NCBI RefSeq assembly: GCF_036014175.1
Contig: NZ_CP107917.1
Span: 4,526,001-4,590,000 of the forward strand
Length of the DNA stretch: 64,000 nt
Direction: 5' to 3'
DNA from: Streptomyces sp. NBC_00443
GTDB lineage: Bacteria > Actinomycetota > Actinomycetes > Streptomycetales > Streptomycetaceae
A program made the position numbers and the translations under genes. This document shows positions 49,307 through 58,500 of the stretch, piece by piece. The notes beneath the pieces were generated by a model that worked only from the letters and a program-made list of their open reading frames with translations, was not told the DNA's origin and searched no databases. The first letter of the stretch is position 1, and every line of letters begins with the position of its first letter.

Positions 49307-49981
49307 ATGCCCGACGTGGGAGACAGCGTCACAGCGACCCTGACCGTCACTCCGGCCGACAACACCACGAGCGCTACGCTCGCTGTCACCGCGCCCGACG
49401 GCACCGTCTCAAACCCTGCCGCCGGCACCGCGGACGGCGGTACGACATGGACGGCGTCTCTGACGTACACGGCGGCTGGCCTGTGGCGGCTGTCGTGGAC
49501 CGTCACGGGCACCGGAGCGAGCCGCCAGCACGAAGTCGTGGCCGTGGCCCCGGCACCGCCGACCATGGCGGACGTCCGGTCGTACGCGACCACCACCCAG
49601 CTCGCCGACTACCTTCATGCCGCGCCGCCCGTGGACGCCGTGCAGCTGCTTGAGCGCGCGACGCGACTCCTCGACTCGGACTTCCTCAAGGCCGCGGTGT
49701 ACGACGTGGACGACGACGGCATGCCGACCGACACCGACGTCAAGGCCGCGTTCGCCGAAGCCGTGTGCAGTCAGGTGGAGTTCTGGGGTGAGGTCGGCGT
49801 CGAGACCGACGTGTCCGGCCCGCTCCAGGGCGTGGCCATCGGATCGGTCAACCTCCAGTTCGGCGCTGGCGACAACCGGTCCAGCCCGGACTACTACGCG
49901 CCCGGCATCAGCCGCGCGCTCGCCAACGTCCCAGCCGACAAGCTCCGCTGGGTCGCATTCACGGGCGGCAACGGATGGTGA
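49307..49981 (+). CDS. Head-tail connector with N-terminal Ig-like domain
   Basis: A 224-residue protein. Residues about 1-85 are an Ig/FN3-like beta sandwich (SVTATLTVTPADNTTSATLA, GLWRLSWTVTGTGASRQHEV). Residues about 90-224 form the gp6/HK97-type connector: DYLHAAPPVDAVQLLERATR, DVKAAFAEAVCSQVEFWGEV, GVAIGSVNLQF. Connectors normally lack the Ig part. Confidence 0.8.
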   Translation: MPDVGDSVTATLTVTPADNTTSATLAVTAPDGTVSNPAAGTADGGTTWTASLTYTAAGLWRLSWTVTGTGASRQHEVVAVAPAPPTMADVRSYATTTQLADYLHAAPPVDAVQLLERATRLLDSDFLKAAVYDVDDDGMPTDTDVKAAFAEAVCSQVEFWGEVGVETDVSGPLQGVAIGSVNLQFGAGDNRSSPDYYAPGISRALANVPADKLRWVAFTGGNGW

Positions 49982-50295
49982 GGCGTATCCCCCGTCGGTA
50001 CTTCATCCACGAGATCACCGTGGAGCCGTACCGCGACGAGTCCAGCACCGGTCCCCTGTACGGGCCACCCGTCACAGTGCGGTGCTTCCTCGACGAGCAG
50101 ACGCGGGCGGTCCGGTCACCGGGCGGCGAGCAGGTCACGAGCACGTCGACCGCGTACGCCGACCTCGGCACCGAGGCGCCGGCCCTGTCTCGGGTGACGC
50201 TCCCCGGCGGCCGGAAGACCACAGTGATCCAGGCCAAGCGGCGTGACGGCAAAGGGCTCGGCACCCCCAACCACCTGGAAGTCCAACTCGAGTAG
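49975..50295 (+). CDS. Head-closure / stopper protein
   Basis: A 106-residue protein overlapping its neighbour by 7 bases. Beta-barrel-like (HEITVEPYRDESSTGPLYGP, VTVRCFLDEQTRAV, RKTTVIQAKRRDGKGLG). Position between connector and tail genes matches the stopper protein of siphoviruses. Confidence 0.7.
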   Translation: MVRRIPRRYFIHEITVEPYRDESSTGPLYGPPVTVRCFLDEQTRAVRSPGGEQVTSTSTAYADLGTEAPALSRVTLPGGRKTTVIQAKRRDGKGLGTPNHLEVQLE

Positions 50296-50304
50296 GGGGA
50301 TGCC

Positions 50305-50655
50305 ATGGCGCAGAACTTCCGGCTGCGCTTCGACGCGAGCGGCGTCGAACAGGAGCTACGGCAGGCAGCCGCGCGCGGCCTGTACCTCGGCGCCGAACAC
50401 GTCCTGGGCGTCAGTAACGACCGGGTGCCGCTCGACGAAGGCACACTCCAGCACTCCGGTACAGCGAGCGTGGACGAAGCCGACCTCACCGCGATGGTCA
50501 GCTACGACACCCCTTACGCGGTCAGGCAGCATGAGGAGCTGGACTTCCAGCACGCGCCCGGGCGCGAAGCCAAGTACCTGGAAACCTCGCTCAATGCCGA
50601 ACGCGGTGTCGTCCTGGCGCTCGTCGCCGCTGAGCTGCGGCGGGCCCTGCGATGA
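50305..50655 (+). CDS. HK97 gp10-like tail-completion protein
   Basis: A 116-residue protein: RFDASGVEQELRQAAARGLY, VPLDEGTLQHSGTASVDE, YDTPYAVRQHEELDFQH and a C-terminal helix. The PLDEGTL/DTPYAVRQHE signature marks the gp10-like family. Works with the next gene at the tail end of the connector. Confidence 0.8.
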   Translation: MAQNFRLRFDASGVEQELRQAAARGLYLGAEHVLGVSNDRVPLDEGTLQHSGTASVDEADLTAMVSYDTPYAVRQHEELDFQHAPGREAKYLETSLNAERGVVLALVAAELRRALR

Positions 50656-51092
50656 GCGGCGAGACCCACGACGTCGACCTGCTCCAGGGCGTCGCCGAGC
50701 TGCTGGCGGCCGAGGACGTGGGCGTCTACTCACCGGCCGGCGCCTTTCCTTCCGGCGCCACGGGCATCGTGCTGGGGAGGATGCCGGACGGCCCGGACCG
50801 AGTGCTCGGACTCACGCCGTATCCGGTGGCCGACGACGACTCGACGGACACGGTCACTGGCATCCAGGTGCGCATGCGCGCAGGGACGAACGTCCTGGAC
50901 CTGGTGCAGCTGGCAAACGACGTCTTCAGCGTGCTCCACAACCGCCGCTCCTGGGATGCCCGGGCTGTGCGGGTGGAGATCTCTTGGCGCACGTCCGAGG
51001 CCTGGATCGGCCAGGACGCGCGCGGGCGGATGGAAAAGACCGCCAACTACTACGTCCGGTCCGTGCGGCCCGGATTCCACCTGAACGACTGA
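50652..51092 (+). CDS. Tail terminator protein
   Basis: A 146-residue protein (ATGA overlap). Beta-rich with a central RMRAGTNVLDLVQLANDVFS segment and VEISWRTSEAWIGQDARGRM. Length and position just before the major tail protein fit the tail terminator family. Confidence 0.75.
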   Translation: MSGETHDVDLLQGVAELLAAEDVGVYSPAGAFPSGATGIVLGRMPDGPDRVLGLTPYPVADDDSTDTVTGIQVRMRAGTNVLDLVQLANDVFSVLHNRRSWDARAVRVEISWRTSEAWIGQDARGRMEKTANYYVRSVRPGFHLND

Positions 51093-51102
51093 GGAGGACC
51101 GC

Positions 51103-51576
51103 ATGTCCACTCCTGTTGAGGAGAACGAGCTCGCCCGCGAGTGGCGGCTGGAGATCAACATGGGCACTGACGAAGCGCCCGACTGGGAGCTCTGCCCGGG
51201 TGTCCGCGAGTTCCAGCCCGCGTCCGAGCCGAACATCGAGGACTCGTCGGACTACGACGGAGAAGGCTGGGCGGGCAACGAGAAGACCGCCCAGAGCTGG
51301 GAACTCAGCGTCACGATTCGCCGCAAGGCCAACAAGGGCGTCAAGGTCTACCACCCGGTCCACGAGGCGATCCGCCTCGCGCACTTCGCGTACGGCGACG
51401 CCAACAAGGTCCGGTTGCGGTACATGAACCGCGACGGCCTGCCCGAGGCGTACCAGGGCAAGGCCATCCCCAACTGGCAGCCCGCTGGCGGCGAGTACAG
51501 CGCCCTCGGCGAGGTGGAGATCACCTTCACCGGAGACGGCCCGCTCACCCCGATCACGAACCCGTTGGCGCCCTGA
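51103..51576 (+). CDS. Major tail tube protein
   Basis: A 157-residue protein. EWRLEINMGTDEAPDWELCP, QSWELSVTIRRKANKGVKVY, YSALGEVEITFTGDGPLTPI is the beta-sandwich pattern of tail tube proteins. It precedes the frameshifted chaperones as in all long-tailed phages. GGAGGA site. Confidence 0.85.
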   Translation: MSTPVEENELAREWRLEINMGTDEAPDWELCPGVREFQPASEPNIEDSSDYDGEGWAGNEKTAQSWELSVTIRRKANKGVKVYHPVHEAIRLAHFAYGDANKVRLRYMNRDGLPEAYQGKAIPNWQPAGGEYSALGEVEITFTGDGPLTPITNPLAP

Positions 51577-52112
51577 TGGCCCAGGACAGCAACGACTTCG
51601 AGGCCCTCGACAACTTCCTCGACGACTGCCTGGAGCTCCCCGTCAAGGGCAGCGACGGGGAGACCCGGGTGTACCGGATCGAGGACCCATCCGCGGAAGA
51701 CGGCATCAGGATCGAGCGCATTACGACAATGGCCGCCCGGCTCGCCGCCGGCGGGAAGCGCCGGGACACCCCGATCCTCGACGACGACGAGGAGAAGGAC
51801 CTCTTCCGCATGTGCCTTGGCGCCGCGTACGACCAGCTCCTGGCGGACGGCGTGAAGTGGGCCCACTTCAAGCACGTCGCGATGACGGCCATGTTCTGGG
51901 TGGTCGCCGACAAGGAGACCGCCCAGGAGTACTGGCGGACGGGGCAGCAGCCGGGAAAAGCGGCGAACCGGGAGGCGCGGAGAGCGCAGGCGAAGCGCGC
52001 TACCTCGGCGTCGGCCGAGGCGAGTACGACCCGGTCACCGGCCTCTACGAGTGGTACGAGGGCGGGCTCCCGACGCCGCGGCGGGCGCGGTCGGGGGCAC
52101 TCAGGAACTTGA
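51576..52112 (+). CDS. Tail assembly chaperone, short form (G)
   Basis: A 178-residue product from ATG 51576 that overlaps the tail-tube stop by one base. The first about 128 residues (NDFEALDNFLDDCLELPVKG, LFRMCLGAAYDQLLADGVKW) form the chaperone; beyond the GGGAAAA site the zero frame runs into a Ser/Arg/Gly-rich stretch that is probably just the normal terminal segment. It is expected to be made in excess of the long form. Confidence 0.85.
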   Translation: MAQDSNDFEALDNFLDDCLELPVKGSDGETRVYRIEDPSAEDGIRIERITTMAARLAAGGKRRDTPILDDDEEKDLFRMCLGAAYDQLLADGVKWAHFKHVAMTAMFWVVADKETAQEYWRTGQQPGKAANREARRAQAKRATSASAEASTTRSPASTSGTRAGSRRRGGRGRGHSGT

Positions 52113-52321
52113 CCTGGGAGAAGCTCCTGGGTCAGTGGCCCCTGATCGAGGCCGACCTCCACGACACCTACGGCATCGACGTGGAGTCCGGCATTCTCCA
52201 CGAGCGCTCTTGGCGCTGGCTCCAGATCCGCATCGGCGGACTGCTCTGCGCGGAGACCCGCCTGCGCCGGCACTTCGCGCCACCTCCCGAGGACTCCAAG
52301 CACACCCCCCGTAGGAGGTAG
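51576..52321 (+). CDS. Tail assembly chaperone, long form (G-T) by -1 frameshift
   Basis: Slippage at 51953-51959 gives join(51576..51959, 51959..52321), 248 residues. The T part reads SGEPGGAESAGEARYLGVGR then GEYDPVTGLYEWYEGGLPTP and ends before the tape measure (3 bases away). The G/G-T pair holds the tape measure protein during tail assembly in long-tailed phages. Confidence 0.85.
51953..51959 (+). promoter_or_regulatory. -1 ribosomal frameshift slippery site GGGAAAA
   Basis: Zero-frame reading is CCG GGA AAA GCG, so the heptamer G GGA AAA fits X XXY YYZ exactly. The second frame opens upstream at 51812 and is closed at 52321, and the site lies near the end of the G coding region. Confidence 0.88.
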
Positions 52322-52323
52322 CC

Positions 52324-55300
52324 ATGGCGCTGACCGTTGGTGAGCTCAACGCGATCCTGAGCGTGGACGACCGGGCGGTGAATCCTGCTCTGCGCCGGGC
52401 TGAGGATGCCATGCGGCAGACCGGGCAGCAGATGGGCGACGACGCCGAGCGCGCCGGACAGCAGGCCGGGCAGCAGCTCGGCGAAGGCCTCGTCCGCGGT
52501 GCCGACGGTCGTCTGCGTAACGCCCGCGGCCAGTTCGTTTCCTCGGCCCGTCGAATCGGGGACGACGCCGGGGACGCTCTGGGTGACGGTCTGGCCGACG
52601 GCGCCGGGGAGGGGGCTGATGATGCGGTCGACCAGGCCGGGTCGAAGCTGGAGCAGCTGAAGGCGGTGGCCGGCGGGGCGGCCCTGGCAGCAGGCGCCGC
52701 CGCTGGCGCGCTGTTCATTAGCGCGTTCTCGGAGGCGATGGACCAGTCGAAGATCACGGCTCGGCTGGGCGCCCAGTTGGGTAAGACTCCTGCGGAGGCG
52801 CAGCGTTTCGGGAAGATCGCCGGACAGCTCTACAGCGAGGCCGTGACCGAGGACTTCCAGGGCGCGGCCGACGCGATCCGGGCCACGATGTCGTCGGGAC
52901 TGCTCCCGCCAGCCGCGACGACGCAGCAGATCAAGGAGATCTCCACCCAGGTCAGCGACCTGGCAGGAACCTTCGAGCTGGACCTCGGGCAGGCGGCAAA
53001 CGCCGCTGGCCAGATGATCAAGACGGGACTCGCGCGGAACGGCCGCCATGCCCTGGACATCATGGCCAAGGGCCTGCAAGGACTCGGGCCTCGGGCTGAT
53101 GACATCGCCGACACTTTCAACGAGTACTCCACGATCTTCCGCAACGTCGGCCTAGATGGGCAGACCGCGATGGGGCTGATCCGGCAGGGCATGCTCGCGG
53201 GCGCTCGCGACACAGACGTTGTCGCCGACAGCGTCAAGGAGTTCACGATCGAGGCCGTCGCGGGCGGCGAACGTGTCAGGACCGGGTTCGAGTCGCTGGG
53301 CCTGTCGGCCGACGACATGGTCAACAAGTTCGCCGCGGGCGGGCCGACAGCGGCGAAGGCCTTCGACACGGTCCTGGACAAACTGCGCGGCATCGAGGAC
53401 CCGGCGAAGCGCAACGCCGTGGCGATCGAACTCTTCGGCACGAAGGCCGAAGACATGGGAGATGCGCTCTACGCCCTAGACCCGTCCGAGGCAGTGAAGG
53501 AACTCGGTGAGGTCGGCGGCGCCGCCGAGAAGATGGGCAACGCCCTCCGCGACAACGCCGGATCCCGTCTGGAGGCCTTCAAGCGGGGCATGCAGCAGAA
53601 CCTTGTCGAGTTCCTCGGGGGTCCCGTCCTGGGATCGATCGCCAAGGTACGCACAGGGCTCGGCCGGATTTGGGACGAGGCGGGAAAGGGCGGCACGGAA
53701 GGTGCCGACCGGGTAGTCGCGTTCTTCGGGCTGGTCGGCCAGCGGCTGTTGGCCAAGGCGCGGGAGCTCGGGCCGAAGTTCATCACGGGTCTGTCGCAGG
53801 CTGGCCAGAAGGTCGCCGAGTTCATCACCTCCAATCCTGAGGCGGCCCTGAAGTTGTCGCTGATCGCCGCCGCGATCGTTGGCGCGCTCATGCTGCTGCC
53901 GGTGCTAGTGGCTGGCGCTATCGCCGCGTCCGCGACGCTCATGATGGTGTCCTTCGTCCAGAAGCTGATCAGCAGTCTGAACGAGAACCTCACGAAGTGG
54001 TGGGCCGCGTTCACCGCCTGGGTCAGCAGGAAGGCGGTCGAAGCGCCCGCCGTGTTCAACGCGGTCGGCACAGCGATCGGCGCCTGGTTCTCCAGCCTGT
54101 GGTCCCGCTACATTGCCGGGCCGGTCAGCCGCCAGTGGGACTCGTGGATGACCTCCGTTCGAGGGCTACCCGGCCGGGCCGTGGCTGCCCTCAACCCGCT
54201 CGGAACGAACCTGACCGCCGTAGCGTCGCGGGCCTGGCAGCAGTTCAAGGACAGCGCCGCAAGGAAGGGCGCGGAGTTCGTCTCCTGGGTCCGGGGGCTG
54301 CCCAGGAGGATCGCGAGCAACCTCGGTTCGATGGGCTCCCTGCTCAGCCCTCAGGGCCGCGCAGTCGTTCAAGGCCTGTGGTCGGGCATCAGTTCCATGG
54401 GCGGCTGGCTTCGTAGCCGGATCATGGGCTGGGCGCGTTCTGCGATCCCGGGCCCCATCGCCAAGGCGCTGGGTATCGCCTCGCCGTCGAAGGTGACGAC
54501 GGCGCAGGGTCGTTGGATCGCCCGCGGCCTCGTCGCGGGCCTGACCGGCACGCAGAAGCAGGTCCGCGCGGCCAGCTACAAACTCGTCGACATCGTCCGC
54601 GACTCGCTGGGCGGCAAGCGGCTACGCAACGCCCTCAAGACGATCAACAAGGGCGCCGGGAAACTGGACTGGCTCGCCGGATGGGACGCGAAACTTGCCG
54701 GGCAGCTGAAGACCGCCCGCAAGAAGGTCGACGACCTGGTCAAGGCCCGCGACAAGCTCGCCGCGGACGTCCGCAAGGGCGTCCTCGACAGCGCGAACAT
54801 CACCCAGCAGGACGCGGGTGGTTGGCCGCAGACCGCCGAGTCGATTCTCGCCGGGCTGAAGCAGGACACCGCAGCCGCGCAGACGTTTGCCAAGAACCTG
54901 GCCGCGCTGCGGAAGAAGGGTGTGAGCGGCGACCTCGTCGCGCAGATCGCCCAGGCCGGAGTGGACGGCGGTTCGGCGGCAGCGGCTGCCCTCGCGAACG
55001 CCAACCAGGGGCAGATCAAGCAGATCAACGCCCAGCAGAGGATGCTCGTCACGGCGGCCGGCCAGGCCGGAAGCACGGCGGGCAACGCGATGTACGGGGC
55101 GGGCGTTGAGGCGGCCCGCGGTTTGGTGAAGGGTCTGGCGGCACACCAGAAGCAGATCGAGAAGCAGATGCTCACGATCGCGAAGGGCATGTCCAAGAGC
55201 ATCCGCAAGGCTCTGGGGATCAAGTCGCCGTCGCGGGTCATGGCGCTGGTCGGCCGGTACACGGCGCAGGGCCTGGTCAAGGGTGTCGCTGCGGAGAGGT

Positions 55301-55527
55301 CTGCCGTGAACAGTGCCATGGCCTCGCTGGTGGACACGCCCGCGCCGGGTTCGTGGGACACCGCGTCCTCGAGCGCGCGGAGGGCTGCTTCTCAGCGCAT
55401 CGTGCTGGAGATGCGGTCGTCGGGCCGGGGCGAGGACGACTACTTGATGGAACGCATGCGGCGCGGCATCCGACGGAAGGCCGGCGGCGACGTCGACTAC
55501 GCGCTCGCGGGAAGGAGGAGGGGCTGA
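52324..55527 (+). CDS. Tail tape measure protein
   Basis: A 1067-residue protein, second longest gene of the phage. N-terminal helical and linker region with VDDRAVNPALRRAEDAM; central PhageMin_Tail domain (LGLSADDMVNKFAAGGPTAA, IELFGTKAEDMGDALYAL); hydrophobic segment about 515-545 (LSLIAAAIVGALMLLPVLVA); C-terminal coiled region and two LGI.SPSKV motifs (ALGIASPSKVTTAQGRWIAR and ALGIKSPSRVMALVGRYTAQ). Its length should set a tail of about 160 nm by the usual 0.15 nm per residue rule (estimate). Confidence 0.92.
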   Translation: MALTVGELNAILSVDDRAVNPALRRAEDAMRQTGQQMGDDAERAGQQAGQQLGEGLVRGADGRLRNARGQFVSSARRIGDDAGDALGDGLADGAGEGADDAVDQAGSKLEQLKAVAGGAALAAGAAAGALFISAFSEAMDQSKITARLGAQLGKTPAEAQRFGKIAGQLYSEAVTEDFQGAADAIRATMSSGLLPPAATTQQIKEISTQVSDLAGTFELDLGQAANAAGQMIKTGLARNGRHALDIMAKGLQGLGPRADDIADTFNEYSTIFRNVGLDGQTAMGLIRQGMLAGARDTDVVADSVKEFTIEAVAGGERVRTGFESLGLSADDMVNKFAAGGPTAAKAFDTVLDKLRGIEDPAKRNAVAIELFGTKAEDMGDALYALDPSEAVKELGEVGGAAEKMGNALRDNAGSRLEAFKRGMQQNLVEFLGGPVLGSIAKVRTGLGRIWDEAGKGGTEGADRVVAFFGLVGQRLLAKARELGPKFITGLSQAGQKVAEFITSNPEAALKLSLIAAAIVGALMLLPVLVAGAIAASATLMMVSFVQKLISSLNENLTKWWAAFTAWVSRKAVEAPAVFNAVGTAIGAWFSSLWSRYIAGPVSRQWDSWMTSVRGLPGRAVAALNPLGTNLTAVASRAWQQFKDSAARKGAEFVSWVRGLPRRIASNLGSMGSLLSPQGRAVVQGLWSGISSMGGWLRSRIMGWARSAIPGPIAKALGIASPSKVTTAQGRWIARGLVAGLTGTQKQVRAASYKLVDIVRDSLGGKRLRNALKTINKGAGKLDWLAGWDAKLAGQLKTARKKVDDLVKARDKLAADVRKGVLDSANITQQDAGGWPQTAESILAGLKQDTAAAQTFAKNLAALRKKGVSGDLVAQIAQAGVDGGSAAAAALANANQGQIKQINAQQRMLVTAAGQAGSTAGNAMYGAGVEAARGLVKGLAAHQKQIEKQMLTIAKGMSKSIRKALGIKSPSRVMALVGRYTAQGLVKGVAAERSAVNSAMASLVDTPAPGSWDTASSSARRAASQRIVLEMRSSGRGEDDYLMERMRRGIRRKAGGDVDYALAGRRRG

Positions 55528-58500
55528 TGCCGTTTCCCGAGGATGCGCTCGGCGTCACGACCGAACTCGGCATCGGGGGCGTGCTGACCGACGTCACGCA
55601 GTATGCGATGGCGCGGGACATCATCACCCACACCCGCGGCAAGACGGCGGAGGGGCAGGCGCCGGACCCGGCCTCCTGCTCCCTCACCTTGAAAAGCCCG
55701 GACGGCCTCTTCTCCCCGCGCAACCCTCGCTCGCCGTACTACGGGCTCATCGGCCGCAATACGCCGATGAGGGTGAGCGTGCGGGCGGGCGCGGCACGGC
55801 TCCTCCTGCCCGACGACGCGCCCGGCGCACGGGCCTCCACGCCCAGCGTCACGGCTCTGAACATCGCCGGGAACCTGGACGCCAGGGTCGAGGTGTCGCT
55901 GCTCAACTGGCAGACCGGCATCGAGGTTGAGGTTTTCGGCAAGTACGTCACGACCGGCAATCAGCGGTCGTGGCAGCTGTCCGTGGCAGGCAACGGTGCT
56001 CTGAGCCTGCGGGCCTCCACGGACGGCAACTCCGTGGTCTCCTTCCTGTCCACCGCTCTCGTCCCGGTGCCTCCGTCGGGGCGCCTGGCGCTGCGTGTCA
56101 CCCGCGACAACACGACGGGCACCGTGACCTTCTACACGGCGCCCTTGATCAGCGGCACGTGGAGCCAGCTCGGGTCGGCGGTGGCCACGCCGGCCGGGGC
56201 CATCTTCGCCTCGACGGCGCCGCTCGTCGTCGGTGAGCTCACGGACCTTCAGTTCGTGGGCGCGATGGGCAGCGTGTACGCCGCGCAGCTCCGCAATGGC
56301 ATCGGCGGCACGCTGGTCGCCAGCGTGGACTTCACTGCGCAGACCATCGGTGCGACCTCGTTCGTGGACGCCACCGGGCTGACGTGGACGCTGTCGAACG
56401 GCGCCGCGATCAGCAACAAGCGGGTGCGCTTCCACGGCGAGTACTCGGACTGGCCGGATCGGTGGAGCGGCGCAGGGAGGCTGATCACCGTTGAGGGCGC
56501 GGGTGCGGGTCTCCTGCGCCGCCTCAACCAGGGCAAGAAGCCCCTCGCGAGTACCTTGAGACGACGGGTCCCCTCGTTCAGTCCGGTGGCCTACTGGCCC
56601 ATGGAGGAGGGGTCCGACGCGACGCAGGCCTACAGCCCCATTTCCGGAGTGCGGGTGCTCAAGGCGAGCGGCTTCGACTGGGCGGCGGACGACACCTTGC
56701 CGGGGTCTTCACCGCTGCCCGTCCTGCAGACCGGTGGCAAGTTCGCAGCACCTGTCCCGGCAGCCGCGGCCGGCACGTGGCAGGTGGAGCTGGTGTACAA
56801 CCTCGCGACGATGCCCGTGGCGGAGACGACCCTCTTTGAGGTGCGCTCCGCGGGGACGGCGCGGCGTGTCCGGGTGCGCGTGGCCACCAACCTAGTGCGC
56901 ATCGAGGGCCTGGACGCCGACGACCAGCAAGTCTTCATGGACTTCAGCACGGCACCTCAGTTCACCGGGGCGTGGAATCGTCTCCAGATCAGGGCAGTTC
57001 AGAGCGGTGGCAATGTCCAGTACTCCGCTCGGTGGATCATCATCGGCGGTACGGGTTTTACCGTGGCCGCGACCATCGCCGCCTCGCCGGGCTACGTCAC
57101 CGAAGTGCGGAGTGACTTCGGCGCGGGCCTCGACGGGATGAGCTTCGGTCACCTCGCCGTCTTCACCCAGGAGACGGACCAGCCCTTCAACGCTGCTGAC
57201 CAGGCCTTCGCCGGAGAGGAAGCGGGCACCCGCCTGCGGCGCCTCTCCGTCGAATCGGGGATCCCTATCTCGGTGAGCGGAGTGATCTCCGATCAGGCGC
57301 GTGTGGGTCCTCAGCGGCCCGGCACGCTTCTGGAGCTGCTGGAGCAGTGTGCGGCGGCCGACGGCGGCATCCTCGTCGAGGACAAGGAGAAGGTGGGCCT
57401 GCGCTACCGGGGCCGGGCCAGTCAGTACAACCAGGCGCCGGCGCTCACTCTGGCGTACGGCTCGAGAGAGCTCGCCCACATCGAGCCCGAGCCCGACGAT
57501 GTGGATGTCCGCAATGACGTGACGGTCAACCGGGTCGGGGGCTCATCCGGGCAAGCCGAGCTGCTCGTCGGGCCGCTGTCGGTCCAGGATCCGCCGGACG
57601 GGATCGGCCGGTACGACGACAGCGTGGACCTCAACCTCTACGACGACTCCCAAGCCGAGCCCATGGCCGCCTGGCTGCTCCACCTCGGGACATGGGACGA
57701 GGCCCGCTACCCGTCCGTCACCGTCCGTCTGCACCGCGCGCCGGAGCTGATCCCTGCTGTCCTGGACCTCAGCGAGGGAGACCTGATCCGCATCACGGAT
57801 CTCCCCGACTGGCTGCCGCCCGGGCCGCTCGATCTGCTGGTGGTCGGCTACACGGAGCGCCTGGGCATCCACACGTGGGAGATCGATTTCGTCTGTGCTC
57901 CGGCCGGCCCGTATCAGGTGGGCGCGGTCGGCTTGCTGGAGAACTTCAGCGACAGCAACTTCGCATTCCCGATCACCGCGGGCGGGAACCTCCCATGGAC
58001 GCGGTCCCAGGCTCACTACAACTCGGGCACGTGGTCGCTGCGGTCCGGAGCCATCAGCAACAACCAGACCTCGGACGCCATCGTGACTGTCCCGGCCGGA
58101 GCCACGGCCCTGACGTTCTGGTACTGGACGTCATCCGAGGCGGCCGGGACTGGCTTCGACGGCGACCGGCTCCTGGTCCTCGTCGACGGCGTGCAAGTCC
58201 TGCGCGCGCAGGGCACCACACCGTGGACGCAGACCACGATCGACGTCACTGGCAAGGCCACGGTCACCTTCCGGTATGCCAAGGACAACAGCACAGCCTC
58301 GGGCGAGGACGCCGTCTACATCGACGACCTCCTGTTCACAGTGCCAGCGCCGAGCCGAGTGGACGCCAACCCAGGCGGCTCGACACTGCAAGCCGCGGCA
58401 ACGGACGCGGCAACGTCTCTGACGGTCCACACTCCGGCCAGGGGGCAGATGGGGCCCGCCCCGTGGATCACATCCGCCGGGCCGGAGCCGACCTACCCTG

